A DNA stretch of 64,000 nucleotides from Micromonospora sp. MP36 (GTDB lineage: Bacteria > Actinomycetota > Actinomycetes > Mycobacteriales > Micromonosporaceae). Shown piece after piece: positions 1 to 9,703 of this stretch (its first letter is position 1; each line of letters starts with the position of its first letter). A model generated the notes under the pieces. It had not been told where the DNA came from, searched no databases, and saw only the letters and a list, made by a program, of their open reading frames with translations. The position numbers were made by a program, and so were the translations under genes. The stretch lies in assembly GCF_008119785.1 (NCBI RefSeq), contig NZ_VSFA01000032.1, positions 1 to 64,000 of the forward strand, given 5' to 3'.

Positions 1-1
1 C

Positions 2-2329
<2,328 letters not shown>

Positions 2330-2345
2330 CCGCCGGCACCCACGC

Positions 2346-2406
2346 GTTGATCATGAGGTTGGCGGCGGTCGAGGAGATCGACATCGCCGTCAGCCTCATG
2401 ATCGAC
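2346..2406. repeat. GTTGATC-type imperfect palindrome
   Basis: A 22-nt arm (2346-2367) pairs with 2385-2406 at 19 of 22 positions. The loop carries a further 5-bp stem (GTCGA/TCGAC), so almost the whole 61 bp can fold as one cruciform. It fills the carB-pyrD gap. A second element with the same GTTGATC left end but different inner arms lies at 26070-26147, which suggests a repeat family and not a simple terminator. Confidence 0.7.
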
Positions 2407-2431
2407 GGGACCCGGGGCGGGGAGGTCGGGC

Positions 2432-3451
2432 GTGATCTTTGAGCGGGTGGTGCGGCCGCGGTTGTTCCGGATCGGGGGTGGGGACGCGGAGGCGGCGCAC
2501 GAGTGGACCCTCGCCCGGCTGGCCTCGGTGTCCCGGCGGCCGGCCGTGCTGGCGGCGCTGCGGGCGCGATACCTCCGGTCCGCGCCGCGCACCGTGTTCG
2601 GGGTGGACTTCCCGAACCCGGTCGGGCTGGCGGCCGGGATGGACAAGAACGGCGTCGCGCTGCCGGCCTGGCCGGCGCTCGGCTTCGGCTTCGTCGAGGT
2701 CGGCACGGTCACCGCGCACGCCCAGCCGGGCAACCCCCGGCCCCGGCTGTTCCGGCTGCGGGACAGCGAGGCGGTGGTCAACCGGATGGGCTTCAACAAC
2801 GCCGGCGCCGAGGCCCTCGCGGCCCGGCTGGCGGCGCTGCCGCGCCCGATCGGCGTACCCCTGGGGATCTCGCTCGGGAAGTCCAAGGTGACCCCGCTGG
2901 ACGAGGCCGTCGAGGACTACCTGGCGTCCTACCGGGCGCTGCAGGGGCACGGCGACTACTTCGCGGTCAACGTGTCCTCGCCGAACACCCCGGGCCTGCG
3001 GTCCCTTCAGGACCGGTCCCACCTGGACGCGCTGCTGGCGGCCCTGGTGGGGGAGAAGCCGGTGCTCGTGAAGATCGCCCCCGACCTGACCGAGCCGGCC
3101 GTCGCTGAGCTGCTGGAGGTCTGCCTCGACCGGGGCGCGGCCGGGGTGATCGCCACCAACACCACCCTCGCCCGCGACGGGCTTGCCCCGGCCGACCGGG
3201 CGCGGGGCGCGCAGACCGGTGGCCTGTCCGGCCGTCCGCTGGCCGGGCGGGCCCGGGAGGTGGTCGCCTTCGTGCACCGGGAGACCGGCGGCCGGCTGCC
3301 GGTGATCGGCGTCGGCGGCATCCTCGACCCGGACGACGCCACCCGGATGTTCGACGCCGGCGCGAGCCTGGTCCAGCTCTACACCGGCTTCATCTACCGG
3401 GGTCCGGCCCTGGTCCGGTCTGTCGCCCGGGCAGCACCGGCAGCCCCATGA
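2432..3451 (+). CDS. pyrD: Dihydroorotate dehydrogenase, quinone-dependent (class 2)
   Basis: It oxidises dihydroorotate to orotate with FMN and passes electrons to membrane quinone. The 339-aa product has the class 2 pattern: AAGMDKNG near residue 68, NRMGFNNAGAEAL, the active-site loop NVSSPNTPGLRSLQ with the class 2 catalytic Ser, the FMN/orotate lysine in KIAPDL, and the phosphate-binding GVGGI near the C-terminus. The N-terminal helix region (RLFRIGGGDAEAAHEWTL) is typical of membrane-associated class 2 enzymes. The GTG start is preceded by GGGGAGGT at a suitable distance. It lies in a pyrimidine gene set with carB and pyrF. Confidence 0.96.
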   Translation: MIFERVVRPRLFRIGGGDAEAAHEWTLARLASVSRRPAVLAALRARYLRSAPRTVFGVDFPNPVGLAAGMDKNGVALPAWPALGFGFVEVGTVTAHAQPGNPRPRLFRLRDSEAVVNRMGFNNAGAEALAARLAALPRPIGVPLGISLGKSKVTPLDEAVEDYLASYRALQGHGDYFAVNVSSPNTPGLRSLQDRSHLDALLAALVGEKPVLVKIAPDLTEPAVAELLEVCLDRGAAGVIATNTTLARDGLAPADRARGAQTGGLSGRPLAGRAREVVAFVHRETGGRLPVIGVGGILDPDDATRMFDAGASLVQLYTGFIYRGPALVRSVARAAPAAP

Positions 3452-3575
3452 CGTCGGCGGAGAACCGGACCGTCGGGCGGGCGCCCGTGCCCGCCGGCCA
3501 CCGGTGAGGCGAGGGCCGGGCGGAATCCGCCCGGCCCGGTGCGCGGCCCGGCCGCGCGGAGACGAAGGAGAGCCG

Positions 3576-4850
3576 ATGACGCCCGAGGAGATCCTCGCCG
3601 CCGACCGCCGGCACGTCTGGCACCCGTACGCCGCGCTGCCGCCGGCCAGCCCGCCCTACCTGGTGGAGAGCGCCCAGGGCGTACGGCTGCGGCTGGCCGA
3701 CGGGCGGGAGCTGGTGGACGGGATGTCGTCCTGGTGGGCGGCGATCCACGGCTACCGGCACCCGGTGCTGGACGCCGCGGTCACCGACCAGCTCGGCCGG
3801 ATGAGCCACGTGATGTTCGGCGGCCTCACCCACGAGCCCGCGGTACGCCTCGCGCGGACCCTGGTCGAGCTGGCCCCGGAGGGCCTGGAGCACGTCTTCC
3901 TGGCCGACTCCGGCTCGGTCAGCGTCGAGGTGGCGGTGAAGATGTGCCTCCAGTGGCAGCGGGCCACCGGGCGGCCGCAGCGCCGCCGGCTGGGCACCTG
4001 GCGGGGCGGCTACCACGGCGACACGTTCCACCCGATGAGCGTCTGCGACCCGGAGGGCGGCATGCACCACCTCTGGGGGGACGTGCTGCCCCGGCAGGTG
4101 TTCGCGCCGGTGCCGCCCGGCGGCTTCGACACCCCGCCGGACCCGGCGTACGAGGCGGCCCTGGTCGACGCCGTGGAACGGCACGCCGACGAACTCGCCG
4201 CGGTGATCGTGGAGCCGGTGGTCCAGGGTGCCGGCGGGATGCGGTTCCACCACCCGCACTACCTGCGGGTGCTGCGCGAGGTGACCCGGGCGCACGGCAT
4301 CCTGCTGGTCTTCGACGAGATCGCCACCGGCTTCGGCCGGACCGGGACGATGTTCGCCGCCGAGCACGCCGGGGTCGCCCCGGACGTGCTCTGCGTCGGC
4401 AAGGCGCTCACCGGCGGCTACCTCACCCTGGCCGCGGCGCTCTGCACGCCCGAGGTGGCCCGCGGCATCTCGGCCGACGGGGTGCTGGCGCACGGCCCGA
4501 CCTTCATGGGCAACCCGCTCGCCTGCGCGGTCGCCAACGCCTCCCTGGGCCTGCTGGCGGCCGGGGACTGGGCCGGGCAGGTGGCGAGGATCTCCGCGGG
4601 GCTGCGGGCCGGCCTGGCGCCGCTGCGCGACGCACCGGGCGTGGCCGACGTCCGGGTGCTCGGCGCGATCGGCGTGGTCCAGCTCGACCACGAGGTGGAC
4701 ATCCCCCGGGCGACCGCCGCCGCGGCGGCGCAGGGCGTGTGGCTGCGCCCGTTCCGGGACCTCGTCTACACCATGCCGCCGTACGTCACCGACGACGCGG
4801 ACGTGGCGCGGATCGCGGCCGGTGTCGAGGCGGCGGCCAAGGCGGGCTGA
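3576..4850 (+). CDS. bioA: Adenosylmethionine-8-amino-7-oxononanoate aminotransferase
   Basis: This class III PLP-dependent aminotransferase makes 7,8-diaminopelargonate for biotin, using SAM as amino donor. The 424-aa protein carries the BioA-specific N-terminal signature HVWHPYAALPPASPPY and the SSWWAAIHGYRHP segment, then the PLP aspartate in VFDEIATGFGRTG and the PLP lysine in VGKALTGGYLTLAAAL. The ATG at 3576 is chosen because GAAGGAG lies 5 nt upstream; the frame stays open further upstream without a ribosome site. It stands alone between pyrD and pyrF, with no other biotin genes in the window, so its partners must be elsewhere. Confidence 0.93.
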   Translation: MTPEEILAADRRHVWHPYAALPPASPPYLVESAQGVRLRLADGRELVDGMSSWWAAIHGYRHPVLDAAVTDQLGRMSHVMFGGLTHEPAVRLARTLVELAPEGLEHVFLADSGSVSVEVAVKMCLQWQRATGRPQRRRLGTWRGGYHGDTFHPMSVCDPEGGMHHLWGDVLPRQVFAPVPPGGFDTPPDPAYEAALVDAVERHADELAAVIVEPVVQGAGGMRFHHPHYLRVLREVTRAHGILLVFDEIATGFGRTGTMFAAEHAGVAPDVLCVGKALTGGYLTLAAALCTPEVARGISADGVLAHGPTFMGNPLACAVANASLGLLAAGDWAGQVARISAGLRAGLAPLRDAPGVADVRVLGAIGVVQLDHEVDIPRATAAAAAQGVWLRPFRDLVYTMPPYVTDDADVARIAAGVEAAAKAG

Positions 4851-4925
4851 GCCGGCCCCCGGCGGCGACAGGATGACCCAGGCATGCCGCGGCGCGAGGC
4901 CGCGTGACGGAGAGGAAGAGACGCG

Positions 4926-5762
4926 ATGGAGACCTTCGGCGCCCGCCTGTACCGGGCCGTGGCGGAGCGGGGACCGCTCTGCGTGGGTATCGACCCCCAT
5001 CCCGGACTGTTGGCCCGCTGGGGGCTGTCTGACGACGTCGAGGGCCTCGACCGGTTCAGCCGGACGGTGGTGGAGGCGATCGGTGACCGGGTGGCGGTCG
5101 TCAAGCCGCAGTCGGCCTTCTTCGAGCGCTTCGGGTCGCGAGGAATCGCGGTCCTTGAGTCAACTATCCGACAGTTGCGTGAAGCCGGCGCGCTCGTTCT
5201 CCTCGACGTCAAGCGTGGCGACATCGGTTCGACGGTCAGCGCGTACGCCGCGGCGTACCTCGATCCATCCAGCCCGATGTATGTCGATGCGGTGACGGCG
5301 AGCCCCTACCTGGGAGTAGGTTCGCTCGCGCCGATGTTCGAACTGGCCGCCGCGCACGGTGGCGGCGTCTTCGTCCTGGCGCTCACTTCGAACCCGGAGG
5401 GCGCCGCCGTGCAGCGGGCCGTCGGGGCCGATGGGCGGACCGTGGCGCAGACCGTGATCGACGAGATTTCCCAGCTCAACCGGGGTGCCGAGCCGCTCGG
5501 CAGCCTCGGGCTGGTGGTCGGCGCGACGATCGGCGAGACCGGCCACGACCTCTCCGCCGTGCACGGTCCGCTGCTCGCCCCGGGGCTCGGCGCGCAGGGT
5601 GCCACCGCGGCCGACCTGCGCACCGTCTTCGGCTCCAGCCTGCCCTCGGTGCTGCCGTCGTACTCCCGCGAGGTGCTGCACGCCGGGCCCGACGTGGCCG
5701 CCCTGCGGGCCGCCGCCGAGCGGGTGCTGGCGCAGTGCCGGACGGCGCTGGCCACCTCGTGA
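4926..5762 (+). CDS. pyrF: Orotidine 5'-phosphate decarboxylase, subfamily 2
   Basis: It decarboxylates OMP to UMP, the last step of de novo UMP synthesis. The 278-aa length and motifs match the actinobacterial/myxobacterial long subfamily: GPLCVGIDPHPGLLARWGL at the N-terminus, VAVVKPQSAFFERFG, the catalytic stretch VLLDVKRGDIGSTVSAYAAAYL with its Asp-x-Lys-x-x-Asp network, and LAPGLGAQGATAADL near the C-terminus for phosphate binding. The ATG is preceded by GAGAGGAAGAG. Codons in the first half (around 5140-5300) are slightly less GC-extreme than those of neighbouring genes. Confidence 0.95.
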   Translation: METFGARLYRAVAERGPLCVGIDPHPGLLARWGLSDDVEGLDRFSRTVVEAIGDRVAVVKPQSAFFERFGSRGIAVLESTIRQLREAGALVLLDVKRGDIGSTVSAYAAAYLDPSSPMYVDAVTASPYLGVGSLAPMFELAAAHGGGVFVLALTSNPEGAAVQRAVGADGRTVAQTVIDEISQLNRGAEPLGSLGLVVGATIGETGHDLSAVHGPLLAPGLGAQGATAADLRTVFGSSLPSVLPSYSREVLHAGPDVAALRAAAERVLAQCRTALATS

Positions 5763-5808
5763 CTGACTGACGGCTCGGTCACTTTACGTTGATCTTCGCG
5801 CGCCCACG

Positions 5809-5837
5809 TTGCCGAAAACTCCGTTGACCGCTAGTTT
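5809..5837 (+). promoter_or_regulatory. Candidate promoter for mihF
   Basis: TTGCCG at 5809-5814 and TAGTTT at 5832-5837 are separated by exactly 17 nt, about 105 nt before the mihF start. The match to the actinomycete -35/-10 consensus is partial. The surrounding 180 bp is clearly less GC-rich than the genes. Confidence 0.35.
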
Positions 5838-5941
5838 TCCCCGCGCTGGGAACCACGGACCCCTTTGGTTGCCAGCGACACCACGTTTCACAGAAGCGAC
5901 GGTGCGCTCCGCCCGTCGCGCTAGGGACCTGAGGAGAACTG

Positions 5942-6259
5942 GTGCCGCTCCCGTCACTGACCCCCGAGCAGCGCGCTGCCGCGCTGGAGAAGGCCGCGGA
6001 GATCCGCAAGGCCCGTGCCAAGCTGAAGGAGGACCTCAAGCAGGGCAAGACCAGCCTTGCCACCGTCCTCGAGCAGGCCGAGTCTGACGACGTCGTCGGC
6101 AAGCTGAAGGTGTCGGCCGTCCTCCAGGCGATGCCGGGCATCGGCAAGATCCGGGCCACCCAGATCATGGAGAAGCTCAAGATCGCCGACAGCCGTCGCC
6201 TGCGCGGCCTGGGCGAGCAGCAGCGCAAGGCTCTGCTTGGAGAGTTCGCCGCGAACTGA
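5942..6259 (+). CDS. mihF: Integration host factor, actinobacterial type (mIHF)
   Basis: A 105-aa basic nucleoid protein that binds and bends DNA. It is the actinobacterial mIHF type and unrelated in sequence to proteobacterial IHF. The diagnostic C-terminal segment VSAVLQAMPGIGKIRATQIMEKLKIADSRRLRGLG contains the helix-two-turn-helix DNA-binding core. The N-terminal half (RAAALEKAAEIRKARAKLKEDLKQG) is a charged helix. The GTG start has AGGAGAACT just upstream. The order pyrF-mihF-gmk-rpoZ is the usual actinobacterial arrangement and supports the call. Confidence 0.96.
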   Translation: MPLPSLTPEQRAAALEKAAEIRKARAKLKEDLKQGKTSLATVLEQAESDDVVGKLKVSAVLQAMPGIGKIRATQIMEKLKIADSRRLRGLGEQQRKALLGEFAAN

Positions 6260-6283
6260 CCGCCCGCCGTGTAGAAACAAGCG

Positions 6284-6817
6284 GTGAGCACGGATGACGA
6301 GGCGCGCCCGGCGGCTCGGCTCACTGTCCTGGCCGGCCCTTCAGGGGCCGGCCGGCGCAGTGTCGTCGAGCAGGTCCGGGCGCGCTTTCCGTTGGTGTGG
6401 GTGCCGGTGGTCGCCACCACCCGACCGCCGTGCCCCGGCGAGGTGGACGGCGTCGACCGGCTCTTCCTCGACCCGGCCGGTTTCGACCGGCTGATCGCCG
6501 CCGACGGGCTGCTGGAGTGGAGCCGGATGGGGCCGTATCGGCGGGGCGTGCCACGCGAGCCCGTCCGGTCCCGGCTCGCCGAGGGTCGGCCGGTGCTGCT
6601 CCCGCTGGACCTGCCCGGCGCGCTCGCCGTCCGGGCCGCCGTGCCGGACCCGCAGCTGGTGCTCCTCGCCCCGCCCGGACACCGGCCGGACCCGGCCGTC
6701 GCGGCCGCCTTCACACACGCCGTGCGGCACGACCGGACCGAGCGTGCGGCGGAGGAGCTGGTAGGCTTGCTCGGTTCTTCCTTCCTGGCTCCGGCCCGAC
6801 CGCGCCTGAGCGGTTGA
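6284..6817 (+). CDS. Guanylate-kinase-like protein, degenerate
   Basis: It sits at the gmk position before rpoZ and keeps much of the guanylate kinase fold: VVATTRPPCPGEVDGVDRLF and LLEWSRMGPYRRGVPREPV (GMP-binding region), then a VLLPLDLPGA segment. Two parts are altered. The P-loop reads GPSGAGRRSV, so the invariant Walker A lysine is Arg24. After LLAPP the arginine-rich lid, about 30 residues in normal enzymes, is replaced by roughly 11 residues (GHRPDPAVAAA). The protein is 177 aa against the usual 190-210. It may be inactive, regulatory or unusually divergent, and a canonical gmk would then be expected elsewhere. The GTG start is preceded by a -10-like TAGAAA with a 6-nt gap, suggesting a leaderless transcript. 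Confidence 0.75.
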   Translation: MSTDDEARPAARLTVLAGPSGAGRRSVVEQVRARFPLVWVPVVATTRPPCPGEVDGVDRLFLDPAGFDRLIAADGLLEWSRMGPYRRGVPREPVRSRLAEGRPVLLPLDLPGALAVRAAVPDPQLVLLAPPGHRPDPAVAAAFTHAVRHDRTERAAEELVGLLGSSFLAPARPRLSG

Positions 6818-6862
6818 GAGGCCACCGCCTCCGGGCGGTGCACAAGACGCAGAGGTTTATTC

Positions 6863-7129
6863 GTGGGATCCATCGCCACCAACCCCGAGGGCATCACCAA
6901 CCCGCCGATCGACGAGCTCCTCGAGAAGACGACCTCGAAGTACGCGCTGGTGATCTTCGCCGCCAAGCGCGCGCGCCAGGTCAACGCCTACTACAGCCAG
7001 CTCGGTGAGGGCCTGCTGGAGTACGTCGGTCCGCTCGTGGAGACCACCCCCCAGGAGAAGCCGCTCTCCATCGCCATGCGCGAGATCAACGCGGGTCTGC
7101 TCACCGCCGAGCCGACCGACCAGCCGTAA
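6863..7129 (+). CDS. rpoZ: RNA polymerase omega subunit
   Basis: An 88-aa subunit that helps assemble the beta' subunit into RNA polymerase. The conserved omega core is visible: GITNPPIDELLEKTTSKYALVIFAAKRARQVN, followed by the actinobacterial YVGPLVETTPQEKPLSIAMREIN segment. The GTG start is chosen because the protein then begins MGSIATNPEGIT, as in related actinomycetes; the upstream AGAGG is a weak ribosome site. It lies 15 bp before coaBC, which is a common pairing. Confidence 0.96.
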   Translation: MGSIATNPEGITNPPIDELLEKTTSKYALVIFAAKRARQVNAYYSQLGEGLLEYVGPLVETTPQEKPLSIAMREINAGLLTAEPTDQP

Positions 7130-7144
7130 TACCCGCCCGCGTCG

Positions 7145-8353
7145 ATGTCCGCCGAGATCGTCCTCGGGGTCGGCGGCGGCATCGCCGCCTACAAGGCCTG
7201 TGAGCTGCTCCGGCTCTTCACCGAGTCGGGTCACCGGGTCCGCGTCGTGCCGACCGCGTCGGCGCTCCGGTTCGTCGGTGCGCCGACCTGGGCCGCGCTC
7301 TCCGGCCAACCCGTCGCCGACGACGTCTGGTCGGACGTGCACGAGGTGCCGCACGTGCGGCTCGGCCAGCACGCCGACCTGGTCGTGGTGGCTCCCGCGA
7401 CCGCCGACCTGCTCGCCAAGGCCGCCCACGGCCTCGCCGATGACCTGCTCACCAACACCCTGCTGACCGCCCGCTGCCCGGTGGTGCTCGCCCCGGCCAT
7501 GCACACCGAGATGTGGGAGCATCCGGCCACTGTCGCCAACGTGGCGACCCTGCGGTCGCGGGGCGTGCGGGTGATCGAGCCGGCGGTCGGCCGGCTCACC
7601 GGCAAGGACACCGGCAAGGGCCGGCTGCCCGACCCGGCGGAGATCTTCGCGGTCGCCCGGCGGGCCCTCGCCCGGGGCGTCGCCGCGCCGGCCGACCTGG
7701 CCGGCCGGCACGTGGTGGTCACCGCCGGCGGCACCCGCGAGCCGCTCGACCCGGTCCGCTTCCTCGGCAACCGCTCCTCGGGCAAGCAGGGGTACGCGTT
7801 CGCCCGCGCCGCCGTCGCCCGGGGCGCCCGGGTCACCCTGGTCTCCGCCAACGTCGCGCTCGCCGAGCCGGCCGGCGTGGACCTGGTCCGGGTCGGCACC
7901 ACCGAGGAGTTGCGCAAGGCGACCCTCGAGGCGGCCGCGGACGCGGACGCCGTGGTGATGGCGGCGGCCCCCGCCGACTTCCGGCCGGCGACGTACGCGC
8001 CCGGAAAGATCAAGAAGGCGGACGACGGCAGCGCGCCCACCATCGAGCTGGTCACCAACCCCGACATCGCGGCGGAGCTGGGCCGGCGTCGCCGGCCGGA
8101 GCAGGTGCTCGTCGTCTTCGCCGCCGAGACCGGCGACGCCGAGGCCAACGGCCGGGCCAAGCTCGCGCGCAAGCGGGCCGACCTGATCGTCATCAACGAG
8201 GTGGGCGTGGACAAGGTCTTCGGCGCCGAGACCAACGCCGCCACGGTGATCGGGTCGGACGGTGCGGTGCACCGGTTGCCCGAGCAACCCAAGGAGGACC
8301 TGGCCGACGCGGTCTGGGACCTCGTGGTCGCCCGGCTGATTGAGCAATCCTGA
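7145..8353 (+). CDS. coaBC: Bifunctional phosphopantothenoylcysteine decarboxylase/synthetase
   Basis: It performs two coenzyme A steps: CTP-dependent coupling of 4'-phosphopantothenate with cysteine, and FMN-dependent decarboxylation. The N-terminal CoaC domain (about 1-180) shows GVGGGIAAYKACELLR, the catalytic histidine in PHVRLGQHAD and the substrate clamp PAMHTEMW, where actinobacteria commonly have His in place of the Asn of the E. coli enzyme. The CoaB domain (about 185-402) shows TAGGTREPLDPVRFLGNRSS, AAAPADFRP and the lysines of KIKK. The ATG lacks a strong ribosome site but is only 15 bp from rpoZ, so coupling is likely. Confidence 0.95.
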   Translation: MSAEIVLGVGGGIAAYKACELLRLFTESGHRVRVVPTASALRFVGAPTWAALSGQPVADDVWSDVHEVPHVRLGQHADLVVVAPATADLLAKAAHGLADDLLTNTLLTARCPVVLAPAMHTEMWEHPATVANVATLRSRGVRVIEPAVGRLTGKDTGKGRLPDPAEIFAVARRALARGVAAPADLAGRHVVVTAGGTREPLDPVRFLGNRSSGKQGYAFARAAVARGARVTLVSANVALAEPAGVDLVRVGTTEELRKATLEAAADADAVVMAAAPADFRPATYAPGKIKKADDGSAPTIELVTNPDIAAELGRRRRPEQVLVVFAAETGDAEANGRAKLARKRADLIVINEVGVDKVFGAETNAATVIGSDGAVHRLPEQPKEDLADAVWDLVVARLIEQS

Positions 8354-8359
8354 CGATTG

Positions 8360-8406
8360 GTCACCGTGCATTCCTTGGGTCACCCTGGGAGGACGGTGAC
8401 TAAACT
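8360..8406 (+). promoter_or_regulatory. Inverted repeat over candidate metK promoter
   Basis: GTCACCGT (8360-8367) and ACGGTGAC (8393-8400) form a perfect 8-bp inverted repeat. It ends against a -10-like TAAACT (8401-8406), about 48 nt before the metK start. The repeat may be an operator, or a weak terminator of coaBC. No SAM-riboswitch motifs were recognised in the 100 bp leader. Confidence 0.35.
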
Positions 8407-8453
8407 GCCGCCGAGCGACCTTTTCAAAGAGTTTTCACATGCTTAGGAGTGCC

Positions 8454-9644
8454 GTGACACGTCTCTTCACGTCCGAATCGGTCACGGAAGGCCACCCGGA
8501 CAAGATCGCCGACCAGATCAGTGACGGCATTCTCGACGCGCTGCTCGCCCAGGACCCGCACAGCCGGGTCGCGGTCGAGACCCTGATCACCACGGGCCAG
8601 GTCCACGTCGCCGGTGAGGTGACCACCAAGGCGTACGCGGACATCCCGACCATCGTCCGGGACACCATCCTGGGGATCGGGTACGACTCGTCGAAGAAGG
8701 GCTTCGACGGCGCCTCCTGCGGCGTCAGCGTCTCCATCGGCGCCCAGTCGCCGGACATCGCGCAGGGCGTGGACAACGCGTTCGAGTTGCGTACCGGCTC
8801 GTCGGAGAGCGCGCTCGACGCGCAGGGCGCCGGCGACCAGGGCATGATGTTCGGCTTCGCCTGCTCGGAGACGCCCGAGCTGATGCCGCTGCCGATCGCG
8901 CTCGCCCACCGGCTCGCCCGCCGCCTCGCCGCCGTGCGCAAGGACGGCACCATCCCGTACCTGCGGCCGGACGGCAAGACCCAGGTGACCATCGAGTACG
9001 ACGGGCTGCGGCCGGTCCGGCTCGACACCGTCGTGGTGTCCAGCCAGCACGCGGCGGACATCTCGCTCGACTCGCTGCTCACCCCGGACGTCCGGGATCA
9101 CGTGATCACGCCCGAGCTGGAGGGCCTTGGCCTGGACACCGAGGGCTACCGGCTGCTGGTCAACCCGACCGGGCGCTTCGAGATCGGTGGCCCGATGGGC
9201 GACGCCGGCCTCACCGGCCGCAAGATCATCGTCGACACCTACGGCGGCTACGCCCGGCACGGTGGCGGCGCCTTCTCCGGCAAGGACCCGTCCAAGGTGG
9301 ACCGCTCGGCCGCGTACGCGATGCGTTGGGTGGCCAAGAACGTGGTGGCCGCCGGCCTCGCCGAGCGCTGCGAGGCGCAGGTCGCGTACGCGATCGGCAA
9401 GGCGCACCCGGTCAGCCTCTTCATCGAGACCTTCGGCACCGAGACCGTGCCGGTCGCCTCGATCGAGAAGGCCGTCGCCGAGGTGTTCGACCTGCGCCCG
9501 GCCGCGATCATCCGGGACCTCAACCTGCTCCGCCCGATCTACCAGCAGACCGCCGCGTACGGCCACTTCGGCCGGGAGCTGCCGGATCTGACCTGGGAGG
9601 GTACCGACCGGGCCGCCGACCTCAAGTCGGCTGCGGGAGCCTGA
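8454..9644 (+). CDS. metK: S-adenosylmethionine synthetase
   Basis: It makes SAM from methionine and ATP and acts as a homotetramer. The 396-aa product has the N-terminal FTSESVTEGHPDKIADQISDGILD with the ATP/methionine-binding His, the GAGDQGMMFGFACSETPELMP hexapeptide region, and the phosphate-binding loop GGAFSGKDPSKVDRSAAY. The GTG at 8454 is preferred over an in-frame ATG at 8439. TAGGAGT lies just before the GTG, and the product then begins MTRLFTSESV as in homologues. It is followed closely by priA, a frequent actinobacterial neighbour. Confidence 0.96.
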   Translation: MTRLFTSESVTEGHPDKIADQISDGILDALLAQDPHSRVAVETLITTGQVHVAGEVTTKAYADIPTIVRDTILGIGYDSSKKGFDGASCGVSVSIGAQSPDIAQGVDNAFELRTGSSESALDAQGAGDQGMMFGFACSETPELMPLPIALAHRLARRLAAVRKDGTIPYLRPDGKTQVTIEYDGLRPVRLDTVVVSSQHAADISLDSLLTPDVRDHVITPELEGLGLDTEGYRLLVNPTGRFEIGGPMGDAGLTGRKIIVDTYGGYARHGGGAFSGKDPSKVDRSAAYAMRWVAKNVVAAGLAERCEAQVAYAIGKAHPVSLFIETFGTETVPVASIEKAVAEVFDLRPAAIIRDLNLLRPIYQQTAAYGHFGRELPDLTWEGTDRAADLKSAAGA

Positions 9645-9703
9645 CCGCGACCAGGCGCAGCGACCGGCGACCCGCCGACGGGTCGCCGGTCGCTCGCGTC
9701 TGC

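Noticed and set aside
8354..8453. A SAM-responsive riboswitch before metK
   Set aside because: The leader is only about 100 nt and shows none of the known SAM-aptamer conserved blocks, just an 8-bp inverted repeat.
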